The translations under genes were made by a program, and so were the position numbers. Shown here piece by piece: positions 37,185-45,202 of a DNA stretch of 64,000 nucleotides (within the stretch, counting starts at the first letter, position 1; each line of letters starts with the position of its first letter). The notes beneath the pieces are model-generated. The model saw nothing but the letters and a program-made list of their open reading frames with translations. It made no database searches and was not told the DNA's origin. This stretch comes from an uncultured Muribaculaceae bacterium. GTDB lineage: Bacteria; Bacteroidota; Bacteroidia; Bacteroidales; Muribaculaceae. The stretch is from NCBI GenBank assembly GCA_910578075.1, contig CAJTPK010000013.1, positions 21,949 through 85,948 on the forward strand. Reading direction: 5' to 3'.

Positions 37185-37257
37185 GGTGCTCAAAATCGCG
37201 ATTTTGAGCACCTTTGGAGGGAAATTTTATCAATTTTGAGCACTTTTGGAGGGATTT
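37173..37257. repeat. 52-bp perfect palindrome plus extra degenerate arm copy
   Basis: 37173-37224 is a perfect palindrome centred on ATCGCGAT (centre between 37198 and 37199), with TTTGAGCACC and CCTCC blocks in the arms. A further copy of the right arm with small changes follows at 37231-37257 (TTTTGAGCACTTTTGGAGGG), and a trace (CTTTCAAGGGATTTTT) near 37264-37279. It fills the space between the divergent LtaS-like and GT-B genes. Confidence 0.8.
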
Positions 37258-37281
37258 TAATACCTTTCAAGGGATTTTTAC

Positions 37282-37289
37282 TAACTTTG
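37282..37289 (+). promoter_or_regulatory. -7 box before the GT-B gene
   Basis: TAACTTTG matches TAnnTTTG, 38 nt before the ATG at 37327. No TTG lies at the right distance upstream, so the promoter is incomplete or assisted by an activator. Confidence 0.35.
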
Positions 37290-37326
37290 TCTACGCTATA
37301 CAAACAGATATATTCCATTATATTCC

Positions 37327-38427
37327 ATGCGCATACTTTTTTTCGGGGACTATTCCAATCTTCATGCATGCCTTGCCCGCGAGCTTCGGCAACGCGGACA
37401 TGAGGTAACTGTCATTTCTGACGGTGGCCGCTATATGGATACTCAACACGATATCCTCCTGGATCGCGCACCCGGAAAAATAGGAGCCGTGAAATATTCA
37501 TATCATGTGTGCTCTCTGATTCCGACACTTAAAGATTATGATGTAGTTCAGCTCATAAATCCTCATTTTCTATCCCTACGACCGGGGAAGATCAAATACT
37601 TCTTCGACATCCTCAAACGTAACAACCGTTCTGTTTTCCTTACGCTCGCCGGAAACGATTACTATTTCGTCAAATCCTGTCTTGAAGGTAATATCTTCAA
37701 ATTCTCCGAATTCGAAGTCGGGGGGGAGCCTACTGAATTCGAATTAAAGACAGGTCATGCGGCAGCATGGACAGGATCTGGAATGAAAGAATTCTGCGAC
37801 TACATATACTCCAATATTGACGGAGCGATGTCCGTGCTTCCGGAATATGATATGGCTGCACGACCACATTTGGGAGACAGACTTGCATTCACCAATATCC
37901 CTATAGACTTCTCATATATAGAAAACTCGCCATTGGATGTTTCAGGCAAGATCAATCTATTTATCGGAATGCGCGGAGGCATGGAGATACAGAAAGGCAC
38001 CGCAAAAATGCTTGACATGTGTCTTCGGTTGGAAAAAGAGATGCCGGATAGATGCAGCGTGACATGCGTCCGCAATCTGCCGTTAAAAGAGTATCTCCGA
38101 GAGATGGGCAAAGGGCATATCGTCATCGACCAATTTTATTCCTACTCCCCCGGTACCAATGCATTTCAGGCTATGGCCATGGGGCGTGTGGCGGCAACCG
38201 GTGCACAGCCGGAATTTTATGAATATATCGGAGAGCAGGACTCTGGAGCAATCATCCCCATGTCCCCTTTGAAAACAGACAAGGAATGGGAGGAGTACTT
38301 CCGATCTCTGATTCTCGATCCATCGCCACTCCCTGCGATGGCCGCGGAAGGCAATCGCATCGTATCCGTTCACAACAACGTGCGCACAGTCGCATCCCGT
38401 TTTGAAGCCCATTGGAAAAATGAATAA
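37327..38427 (+). CDS. GT-B fold glycosyltransferase (GT4-like)
   Basis: 366 aa. N-terminal Rossmann-like start MRILFFGDYSNLHACLARELRQRGHEVTVIS, a second domain from about 215 (INLFIGMRGGMEIQKGTAKML), and a donor-binding region YSYSPGTNAFQAMAMGRVAATGAQPEFYE with a Glu/Asp-rich tail, all consistent with GT4-type enzymes. It is cytoplasmic. It overlaps the next GT2 gene, so the two are probably co-translated in the plus-strand glycan operon. Confidence 0.75.
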   Translation: MRILFFGDYSNLHACLARELRQRGHEVTVISDGGRYMDTQHDILLDRAPGKIGAVKYSYHVCSLIPTLKDYDVVQLINPHFLSLRPGKIKYFFDILKRNNRSVFLTLAGNDYYFVKSCLEGNIFKFSEFEVGGEPTEFELKTGHAAAWTGSGMKEFCDYIYSNIDGAMSVLPEYDMAARPHLGDRLAFTNIPIDFSYIENSPLDVSGKINLFIGMRGGMEIQKGTAKMLDMCLRLEKEMPDRCSVTCVRNLPLKEYLREMGKGHIVIDQFYSYSPGTNAFQAMAMGRVAATGAQPEFYEYIGEQDSGAIIPMSPLKTDKEWEEYFRSLILDPSPLPAMAAEGNRIVSVHNNVRTVASRFEAHWKNE

Positions 38428-39241
38428 ACATTCAAGTGAAAATTTATTAGATAATAATGGAGCTATTAAGCTTCAGGTGTTGATATGCACGTTAGGAGAG
38501 GCGGGCATACAACGCGTGGCAAAAGGCGAACATCCCCACGTGCCGGGAGTTGAATACCTTGTCAGCTGGCAGCTTCCCGACGGAGATGTAGCCATACCGG
38601 ACGAACTGTCACGCCCGGATTTCAAAATCATAAAAAACACGACACGCGGACTGTCAAGAAACAGAAACCTCTCCATTGCAGCGGCAACAGCACCATATTG
38701 TCTCATATCTGATGACGACCTTGATTATTTTGCTGATAGTATCGCAAAAATTATTGATATCTTCGATAAAAACCCGGAACTCGATATCGCCACATTCAAA
38801 TATTCCGGAGCTGACACCAAGCAATATCCCGACCATTCATTCAATCTCTCCAAACCACCCAGGGGATACTACATATCATCTGTGGAAATAGCATTCAACA
38901 GGAATAAGATTTCTGAAACAGGTGTATCATTTAACGAACGGTTTGGAGTCGGTGCAGAATTCCCTGCAGGAGAGGAGGACATCTGGATTCACGACCTTCT
39001 CAAAAGAAAGCTTAATGGCGAATTCTTTCCCATCACAATTGCTTATCATCCAGGAGAGACAACCGGCACACGCCGAGCCTCAGACCCTGACATCATCCGC
39101 ACCAAAGGTGCCGTATTCTCCCATACCCACCCCCTTTCCTGGCCCTTGCGGATGCTTGCCCATGTTTGGCGAAATTACAGATCCAAAACAAAGATTTCCA
39201 CATATAAATATCTTAAATCTTGGCTAAAAGGTGCTTTATGA
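38420..39241 (+). CDS. Family 2-like glycosyltransferase
   Basis: ATG 38420 preferred (MNKHSSENLLDNN; ATG 38402 possible); 273 aa. It shows LQVLICTLGEAGIQRVA, FKIIKNTTRGLSRNRNLSIAAATAPYCLISDDDLDY (DxD region) and EDIWIHDLLKR. This is a GT-A fold related to GT2. The stop overlaps the following DUF6056 start as ATGA (39238-39241). Confidence 0.75.
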   Translation: MNKHSSENLLDNNGAIKLQVLICTLGEAGIQRVAKGEHPHVPGVEYLVSWQLPDGDVAIPDELSRPDFKIIKNTTRGLSRNRNLSIAAATAPYCLISDDDLDYFADSIAKIIDIFDKNPELDIATFKYSGADTKQYPDHSFNLSKPPRGYYISSVEIAFNRNKISETGVSFNERFGVGAEFPAGEEDIWIHDLLKRKLNGEFFPITIAYHPGETTGTRRASDPDIIRTKGAVFSHTHPLSWPLRMLAHVWRNYRSKTKISTYKYLKSWLKGAL

Positions 39242-40736
39242 TACCAAAACAAAAGAATAAATGCCTGAACCTTATAGTTTGGTGTATAGTCGCATATATA
39301 GGTATCGCATATACATTTATGGGGTTTTATATGCCTCTGTTAGGTGATGATCTTGGATTCTACCATTCATTTTCATCCCAGAATGATTGCTGGTATGCGT
39401 ATCCTCGTTCCATGTACAGACAATGGATCTGGAACAACGCGAGAATGGCAGATATGCTGATTCCTTTAGGGCTGTATGTAATGCCGCAATGGCTCTGCGC
39501 AGTCACATACGGGATAATGACCGTATTATTATATTATGTTATTATTCGGCTATGCGGCAAAGTCAAAAATTCTGGTTACCTGAGGAATATCTTAATCATT
39601 TCACTCATATCCTTTACTTTCCGGTGGGATGCCCTCTGGATGGAGTGTTGCACCACTTATAATTATGTCTGGGGAGCTGTATTCTCATTGGCAGCCTTAG
39701 GATTGATATTAAAACACAAGGCTCGTCCCAATGCATGGTATTGGTGGATATCTGTGCCATTCTGCTTTATCGCCTCAGCTATGCATGAAGCGTCGGGATT
39801 GCCGTTGGCTATCGGTTTAATGTTATATTTCATAGTAACCGGAGCTTTTAAACGATTTTCCACTGCGGAGAAAGTCATGTCCCTGTTTTTCATAGCCGGA
39901 GGCATTTTCACCATGACCTCTCCGGCTTCATATTCACGCGTAGGCTATATGCTACAACCGGAATCGCCCATTGATATGCTGCTATTCTCAGCTGGATCGT
40001 CATCCTAATGGTGTTTTTTATATGCTGGATAGCATATAAAAACAGACCGTTATTTTATGAAATGATCCGTTCCCCTTGGATTATATTTGTATCCGGGGCT
40101 CTGATATCCACAGCGTTTATGCTCCTTAGCCAATACGGGGGAAGAACCGGATGGTACGCCCAAATATTTGCTCTTATAGCAATTTTTCAGATACTCAACA
40201 GACTAAACATATGTGCTCCATCTAAAATCGCCATCCCCGTCACAGTTCTTCTCGGTGCAGCTATAATTTTTCATTATTCTGAATTGATGATATGGCAGAA
40301 GCGACTCGGCAGCGAAGCCAGAATCGCAATCAGCCTTTATCGACAATCACCGGATGGAATCATTTACATGGATTATACAAACGAGCCTGAGCTTCCATGG
40401 TATCTGCTAAGAAAAACACACGGTGTTCCGGATGAGGATGATACATATTACCGCTACCGCATGAGCAAGCATTACGGACATAACAAACCGTTGGTAATAC
40501 TTCCCGAGAACTGCAGGAACGTAGATTGGCAAAAATACACCGGCATAATGCAATTCGGTGAAAGGTTCATATCAGACAAACCATTGGAACCGTCTTACAC
40601 AGATCAGATTGTGGATATTTTTCCACGAATCATGACTCGGATTAACGGACAAGAATATATCGAGACCGTTTTCAAAATCCACAACAACAAACTTTATCTT
40701 TACTCACCGGTTGACCGAGATCCTGGTGAAAAGTAA
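39238..40736 (+). pseudogene. DUF6056-type membrane protein, copy 2, split by a -1 frameshift
   Basis: Two frames share one protein. The first (ATG 39238 to stop 40006-40008) ends ...ESPIDMLLFSAGSSS, and the second opens with ATG 40008 overlapping that stop (TAATG). Upstream of that ATG the second frame reads LSWIVILMV and continues into FFICWIAYKNRPLF, a normal membrane helix; the first frame loses hydrophobicity at the same spot. Joined, the length (about 500 aa) equals the paralogues at 28736-30259 and 40774-42291. It carries the acidic outer loop GDDLGFYHSF and the MHEASGLP motif. Either a single-base indel near 39985-40005, or two coupled half-proteins, would explain this. Confidence 0.7.
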
Positions 40737-40773
40737 TTAATACGTTAAACTCCTGTTTATCAATTCCCAATAT

Positions 40774-42291
40774 ATGTCTTTTTTCAAAAAATTATCCTTG
40801 ACCGAGTTTATTTGTTATGCGGTTATCGGCATACTGACTTTCTTAGCAGCCGTTTTAAGCGAATGGAACGATGATGCGATAGCCTACTCTTTTTTCATAC
40901 CGCGTTACGGAGAAGACACATCCTGTACTCCCATAGAATCGCTCGGTGACATCTGGAATTCACAAATCAACCACTGGTTCAATTCCAACGGTAGATTCGT
41001 TATACATTTCATCGTTCAGATTTTTTGTGGATTGGCAGGCAAATATTGGTTTGCACTTATAAACTCCATTGTTTGGATAGGCCTATTTAAATGTATTGTA
41101 AGATTCCATAATAATAATATTTCGTGGAAATTTACCATCCTTGTGTCTTCTCTGATCTTAATATTATTCTTCCCGCTTCCGTTCACGCCACCCTTCCAGA
41201 TAAATTACGTATGGACTGCATTGGCAATATCATTATGGCTTAAATTATTTTTCTCTGATCATAACATATCCCCTGCCATATTGATTGTACTTGCCATCTT
41301 TTCATTCGTTACCGGGCAGATGCATGAGGGATTTTCCATACCGGTATGTGGAGCGCTTGTTTATTACATCATTTACAGGAAAGGTCATTTCTCGGTGAAA
41401 GAATGGATTCTGGCTGTATCCTTTGGAATAGGTTCAATTTTGACGATCTTCGCTCCAGGTAATTTCTGGCGTATAAACCAGGAATCTTCTTCAGAGGGTT
41501 CTGTGCTAAACCTGATTGAACAGCTACCTTCCGCAATCTGGTTTCCATTGATATTTATAATTCTTGTATATGCAAGCGGTTGCAAATTTAAGACAACTAT
41601 CAAATTCCTGAAGTATCCACCAGCCGCTTTCCTTATTGTCATGGCCACACTATCACTGGTTTTCAATATATTAATAGGTAGAATCGGCAGAGGTATAATC
41701 CCTTATAACCTGTCTTTTATTCTTCTTTCTGTCCTATATCTGCAAAAGCATAAACTTTCATTGATGGTGACAATTGCAGCCCCCATTATAGCGATAACTA
41801 TCATATCATTGCAGATTAGCAGAATAAACACACAGAATAAAAAAACAAACGAGATAATATATGAATACATGGATGTCGGCACTTCGGACGGAACAATATA
41901 TATCGACAACGATCTTTTCCTGTTTAACAGGATCGAAACGACACAACGCCGTAATACATATACAAACAAACTGAGACAGACTTTCCCTGATGCTCCATTC
42001 CTGAAAATATATCCAGCTTCCATGAAGACTTTGGAATTCATGAAGGACACGAATATGGTTGTTAATGTCGGCGAGCAGAGCTGGGTATGCATTCAATCTG
42101 CATCTCATCCCCGCGATTTTATTGTAGAAAAAACTGTATTACCTTCATTCTTTGGAGGGAAAAGGATGAATCCGAGAATCCTTGATTTCTCGTCTGGATC
42201 AGAAATCTTCATAGATTCTACCGCTGACTATAAGTCTATATTATATGTCAACGACAGACCATATGTAAATGCTGAAATAATCATAAGGTAA
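40774..42291 (+). CDS. DUF6056-type polytopic membrane protein, copy 3 (GT-C-like)
   Basis: 505 aa with about 11 TM helices (10-375) and a soluble C-terminal domain. Acidic first outer loop EWNDDAIAYSFFIPRYGED, then PPFQINYVWTALA and GQMHEGFSIP. The C-terminal domain contains GTIYIDNDLF and SWVCIQSASHPRDFIVEKTVLPS, matching the first paralogue (AWILIQSKTTPARFIVDKVILPS). The role may be transfer of a lipid-linked sugar; there is no direct evidence. It overlaps the convergent flippase gene by 11 nt. Confidence 0.7.
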   Translation: MSFFKKLSLTEFICYAVIGILTFLAAVLSEWNDDAIAYSFFIPRYGEDTSCTPIESLGDIWNSQINHWFNSNGRFVIHFIVQIFCGLAGKYWFALINSIVWIGLFKCIVRFHNNNISWKFTILVSSLILILFFPLPFTPPFQINYVWTALAISLWLKLFFSDHNISPAILIVLAIFSFVTGQMHEGFSIPVCGALVYYIIYRKGHFSVKEWILAVSFGIGSILTIFAPGNFWRINQESSSEGSVLNLIEQLPSAIWFPLIFIILVYASGCKFKTTIKFLKYPPAAFLIVMATLSLVFNILIGRIGRGIIPYNLSFILLSVLYLQKHKLSLMVTIAAPIIAITIISLQISRINTQNKKTNEIIYEYMDVGTSDGTIYIDNDLFLFNRIETTQRRNTYTNKLRQTFPDAPFLKIYPASMKTLEFMKDTNMVVNVGEQSWVCIQSASHPRDFIVEKTVLPSFFGGKRMNPRILDFSSGSEIFIDSTADYKSILYVNDRPYVNAEIIIR

Positions 42292-43621
42292 AACCGGAAT
42301 AAACAACGACTGCCGATATAACTGATGCCGTTATCATTGCGGCAACGGCGCCGCGACTGAGGCGAAGCCTGTAGCGGCAGAAATAGACTCCGGATACCAT
42401 CAGGGCGTAGATGCCATACCACGCGACCTGGGCAATGCCGATACCTGTCAGTCCGTAGAGACCATAGAGCCAGATATTGAGACTCAGTCCGATTGCCGCA
42501 TCAAGGCTCTCGGTAAGGAGATATGTCTTTCCATCACCTTTGGCTATGATGGAGAATGCCATGCACGTGGAGACCGACCGAAGTATTATCGTGAAGATGG
42601 CTATAGTTATGAAAGGCAATATCACCTCGAAATCAGCAGTGTAGAGAATCTCGACAATCCAACGGCGGAAAATCACGAAAGCCACAAGCATAGGCGTGAA
42701 GATTTTCAACAGCAGGGAGATCTCATGGCTCACAAAAAGAGACATGCGGCGCGGAGAATGGCTGTTGGCAGACATACGCGGATAAAACTCAAGTCCTACA
42801 GCTCCGAATATCAGCGATGTATAGCGAAATACGAGTGCATTGCCCGCTTGAAAATAACCCACCTCCGCAGTAGATGCCTCCCTGTTAAGCCAGGACATGA
42901 ATACCATCTGCGCGAGATTGGTCGCGAATGACGCGACAGCTATATATCCCCCCAGCTTTACAAATCCGCTGCCGGATCCGAGATCATGCCGACGCGCAAG
43001 AGTGTATGGGATATTTCTATTCCTGTTGATAATAAGGAAAGTCATTATCGACAGAGAGTAAGCCAATATCGACAAAGGGACACTCGCGTCCCCGATCCAA
43101 CGGAACATCGGGATGGATATGACAAGTCCGACAGCCGAACCACTTACACTGGCCCTCGCAAGACGCCGGAATCGCTCGGTGCCTTGTAATATTGCCTGCT
43201 CTCCTCCGATTATTGAATTGAGTAGCAATGCTCCTGCCAAAATCATGAACTCCCACCAGCAATCCATATTCCCGAAAAACCACAACGAAAGCCATGGAGC
43301 AAGGAAACTAATCAACAGACCTCCAAGTCCTCCTGAAAGCAAACACCATGAACGCAACAAGGCTGCCGTCTTTCTGACAGGGCCAAGCGTTTTGCCATGT
43401 TTCGCCACTTCGCGGACTCCGCTCTGACGCAATCCGAGTCCGGTGATTATGGATACTGTCTCCACCGTGGTATTGAAAATACCGAATAACCCGACTCCGG
43501 TGGCACTCAGCCACATTGCCACCAATTTCATCTTCACTATCGAGCATATGATACCGAATGCCTCCGCCCCGGAAAAGAGCCCGATAACTTTCAGAACTTT
43601 GGTGGTCAGCGATTTCTTCAC
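42281..43621 (-). CDS. Wzx-type polysaccharide flippase
   Basis: 446 aa with 12-14 TM helices. The start MKKSLTTKVLKVIGLFSGAEAFGIICSIVKMKLVAMWLSATGVGLFGI is typical of the MOP/Wzx exporters that flip undecaprenyl-linked glycans. The stretch LGLRQSGVREVAKH is also seen in O-antigen flippases. It follows the GT2 gene at 43633 by 11 nt on the same strand. With the two GtrB-like enzymes it suggests assembly of a lipid-linked surface glycan. Confidence 0.85.
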   Translation of the reverse strand: MKKSLTTKVLKVIGLFSGAEAFGIICSIVKMKLVAMWLSATGVGLFGIFNTTVETVSIITGLGLRQSGVREVAKHGKTLGPVRKTAALLRSWCLLSGGLGGLLISFLAPWLSLWFFGNMDCWWEFMILAGALLLNSIIGGEQAILQGTERFRRLARASVSGSAVGLVISIPMFRWIGDASVPLSILAYSLSIMTFLIINRNRNIPYTLARRHDLGSGSGFVKLGGYIAVASFATNLAQMVFMSWLNREASTAEVGYFQAGNALVFRYTSLIFGAVGLEFYPRMSANSHSPRRMSLFVSHEISLLLKIFTPMLVAFVIFRRWIVEILYTADFEVILPFITIAIFTIILRSVSTCMAFSIIAKGDGKTYLLTESLDAAIGLSLNIWLYGLYGLTGIGIAQVAWYGIYALMVSGVYFCRYRLRLSRGAVAAMITASVISAVVVYSGFTL

Positions 43622-43632
43622 AGCACGAAGGA

Positions 43633-44373
43633 TTATCTGCGGTCGAGCGCAGGAATGACTTTTGAGGCTATCAGGGCGGCATGGCGACGCAGCGCGCGCA
43701 GGTGGCCGTAATGGGCTGCCATTACGCGGTAACGCTCGTGCAAGGATTTGAGTTTGTTACGGTCGGTGAGGCCATCCGAGAGATAATCTATCGTCACCAT
43801 TCCTAAGTTCGTGCATTTATGCTCATCTGCGGCAAAAATACAGCGGATTGTCCAATCGTAATCTGCAGAGAAGCGGTAACGCAGATCATAATCCGGAGCC
43901 AGACTCCGCTTCACCATGAACGCCTGATGGCATATAAGCATACCTTTGGAGAAACTGTCGCGCGTCAGCCGAGCGGGCACCGAATAATGCCTTGGTCCAA
44001 GTTCTCGGCGCTCGCTATCTACAATCACGGTATCACCATATATGATATCATCGCCGAGACGCGCTCGACGGGCATAAGCCTCAAGCACATCCGCCGAATG
44101 GAAAGTATCACCGGAATTCAGAAATATCACATATTCTCCACGAGCCATACGCAATCCCTTGTTCATGGCATCATAAAGACCCTTGTCAGGCTCACTGAGA
44201 ATCCTCACACCCTCATAACTGCGGGCAATCTCCAAAGTCGCATCCCGCGAGGCTCCGTCAATCACCACATGCTCATAGTCACGACAAGTCTGCGCAGCCA
44301 CCGAGGCCATCGTAACCCCGATGGTAGAGGCTGCATTATATGTGATCGTTATCACCGATATTAATGGTTTCAT
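43633..44373 (-). CDS. Family 2 glycosyltransferase (WcaA-like)
   Basis: ATG 44373 preferred, giving MKPLISVITITYNAASTIGVTMASVAAQTCRDYEHVVIDGASRDATLEIA; the longer frame starts at 44400. 246 aa, no TM. Motifs GLYDAMNKGLRMARGEYVIFLNSGDTF and the ISADYDW-like FSADYDWTIRC are typical of colanic-acid-type GT2 enzymes. It heads the flippase pair and is transcribed away from the ferredoxin gene. Confidence 0.85.
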   Translation of the reverse strand: MKPLISVITITYNAASTIGVTMASVAAQTCRDYEHVVIDGASRDATLEIARSYEGVRILSEPDKGLYDAMNKGLRMARGEYVIFLNSGDTFHSADVLEAYARRARLGDDIIYGDTVIVDSERRELGPRHYSVPARLTRDSFSKGMLICHQAFMVKRSLAPDYDLRYRFSADYDWTIRCIFAADEHKCTNLGMVTIDYLSDGLTDRNKLKSLHERYRVMAAHYGHLRALRRHAALIASKVIPALDRR

Positions 44374-44403
44374 ATGGAAACAACGCAAATTTTCCCTCAA
44401 TTA

Positions 44404-44435
44404 TTTGGGAGAATGGATAGATTATGGTAAATTTG
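44404..44435 (+). promoter_or_regulatory. Ferredoxin promoter
   Basis: -33 TTTG (44404-44407), 20-nt spacer, -7 TAAATTTG (44428-44435), 38 nt before the ferredoxin ATG. This is among the best Bacteroidetes promoter matches in the window. Confidence 0.6.
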
Positions 44436-44473
44436 CACGGTATAATCAAAATCTTTAAATAAATAATACAACT

Positions 44474-44641
44474 ATGGCTTACGTAATTACTGACAGATGT
44501 ATCGCTTGCGGCACATGTCTTCCCGTTTGTCCCGTAGAGGCTATCTCTGAGGGCGACATCTACAAGATCGATCCCGACACATGCATCAGCTGCGGCAGCT
44601 GCGCATCTGTTTGCCCCAACGACGCTATCGAAGAGGGCTAA
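44474..44641 (+). CDS. 2[4Fe-4S] ferredoxin
   Basis: 55 aa. Two complete cluster motifs are present: CIACGTCLPVCP (from residue 9) and CISCGSCASVCP (from residue 37), the clostridial-type arrangement. It would be a soluble low-potential electron carrier. It has its own promoter and is followed by a terminator, so it is monocistronic. It lies between convergent/divergent neighbours and is unrelated to the glycan genes. Confidence 0.93.
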   Translation: MAYVITDRCIACGTCLPVCPVEAISEGDIYKIDPDTCISCGSCASVCPNDAIEEG

Positions 44642-44660
44642 CCCGAAATTCAACAAAAAC

Positions 44661-44702
44661 AGTGGCTGTCCGTTATCTATAATATGGGCAGCCACTTTTT
44701 TT
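44661..44702 (+). terminator. Rho-independent terminator after ferredoxin
   Basis: An 11-bp stem (AGTGGCTGTCC / GGGCAGCCACT, one G-T pair) is followed by a T tract. Confidence 0.8.
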
Positions 44703-44743
44703 AAGTCATAAGTATTAGTGATTAAGTCTTATGTATTAAGATT

Positions 44744-45190
44744 ATGGAAAAAATAAAGATAAAGGTTATAAATAAAAGCCACCATCCCCTCCCCTCATAC
44801 GGAACATTCGAGGCAGCGGGAATGGATATCCACGCATACCTTCCGGAAGGTGCAGTCACTCTGCGTCCCATGCAACGTGCCCTGATACCCACAGGGTTAT
44901 ACATGCAGCTTCCATCCGGATATGAATGCCAGATCCGTCCACGTTCCGGACTCGCGCTGAATTACGGAATATCCATCGTGAATTCTCCGGGCACCGTCGA
45001 TGCCGACTACCGCGGCGAGATAGGAATAATCCTTATCAACCTCGGTGAAAACGACTTCACTGTCAACGATGGCGACCGCATCGCCCAGATGGTAATCAAA
45101 CAATATACCCGCGTAGACTGGGAACCGGTGGAGCGTCTTGACCGCACAGAGCGCGAGGATGGAGCCTTCGGTCACACAGGAAGGAAATAA
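44744..45190 (+). CDS. dut: dUTP diphosphatase
   Basis: 148 aa, normal trimeric dUTPase length. Motifs in order: AAGMDIHAYL (1), RPRSGLALNYGI (2), NSPGTVDADYRGEIGIILIN (3), GDRIAQMVI (4), and the C-terminal arm REDGAFGHTGRK (5). It hydrolyses dUTP to dUMP. It is the first gene of a run that continues with TPR, DUF4292 and EnvC genes, a common order in Bacteroidales. The 44 bp upstream are made of ATTAAGTCTTA-like repeats with no clear promoter. Confidence 0.95.
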   Translation: MEKIKIKVINKSHHPLPSYGTFEAAGMDIHAYLPEGAVTLRPMQRALIPTGLYMQLPSGYECQIRPRSGLALNYGISIVNSPGTVDADYRGEIGIILINLGENDFTVNDGDRIAQMVIKQYTRVDWEPVERLDRTEREDGAFGHTGRK

Positions 45191-45202
45191 GAAATTTCAT
45201 CT

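Noticed and set aside
40000..40010. Programmed -1 ribosomal frameshift in the split DUF6056 gene
   Set aside because: No slippery heptamer of the X-XXY-YYZ kind or downstream pseudoknot is apparent at the junction; an indel is simpler.
43819..44364. 181-aa plus-strand open frame opposite the GT2 gene
   Set aside because: It is an antisense shadow of the glycosyltransferase on the minus strand and has no domain signal.
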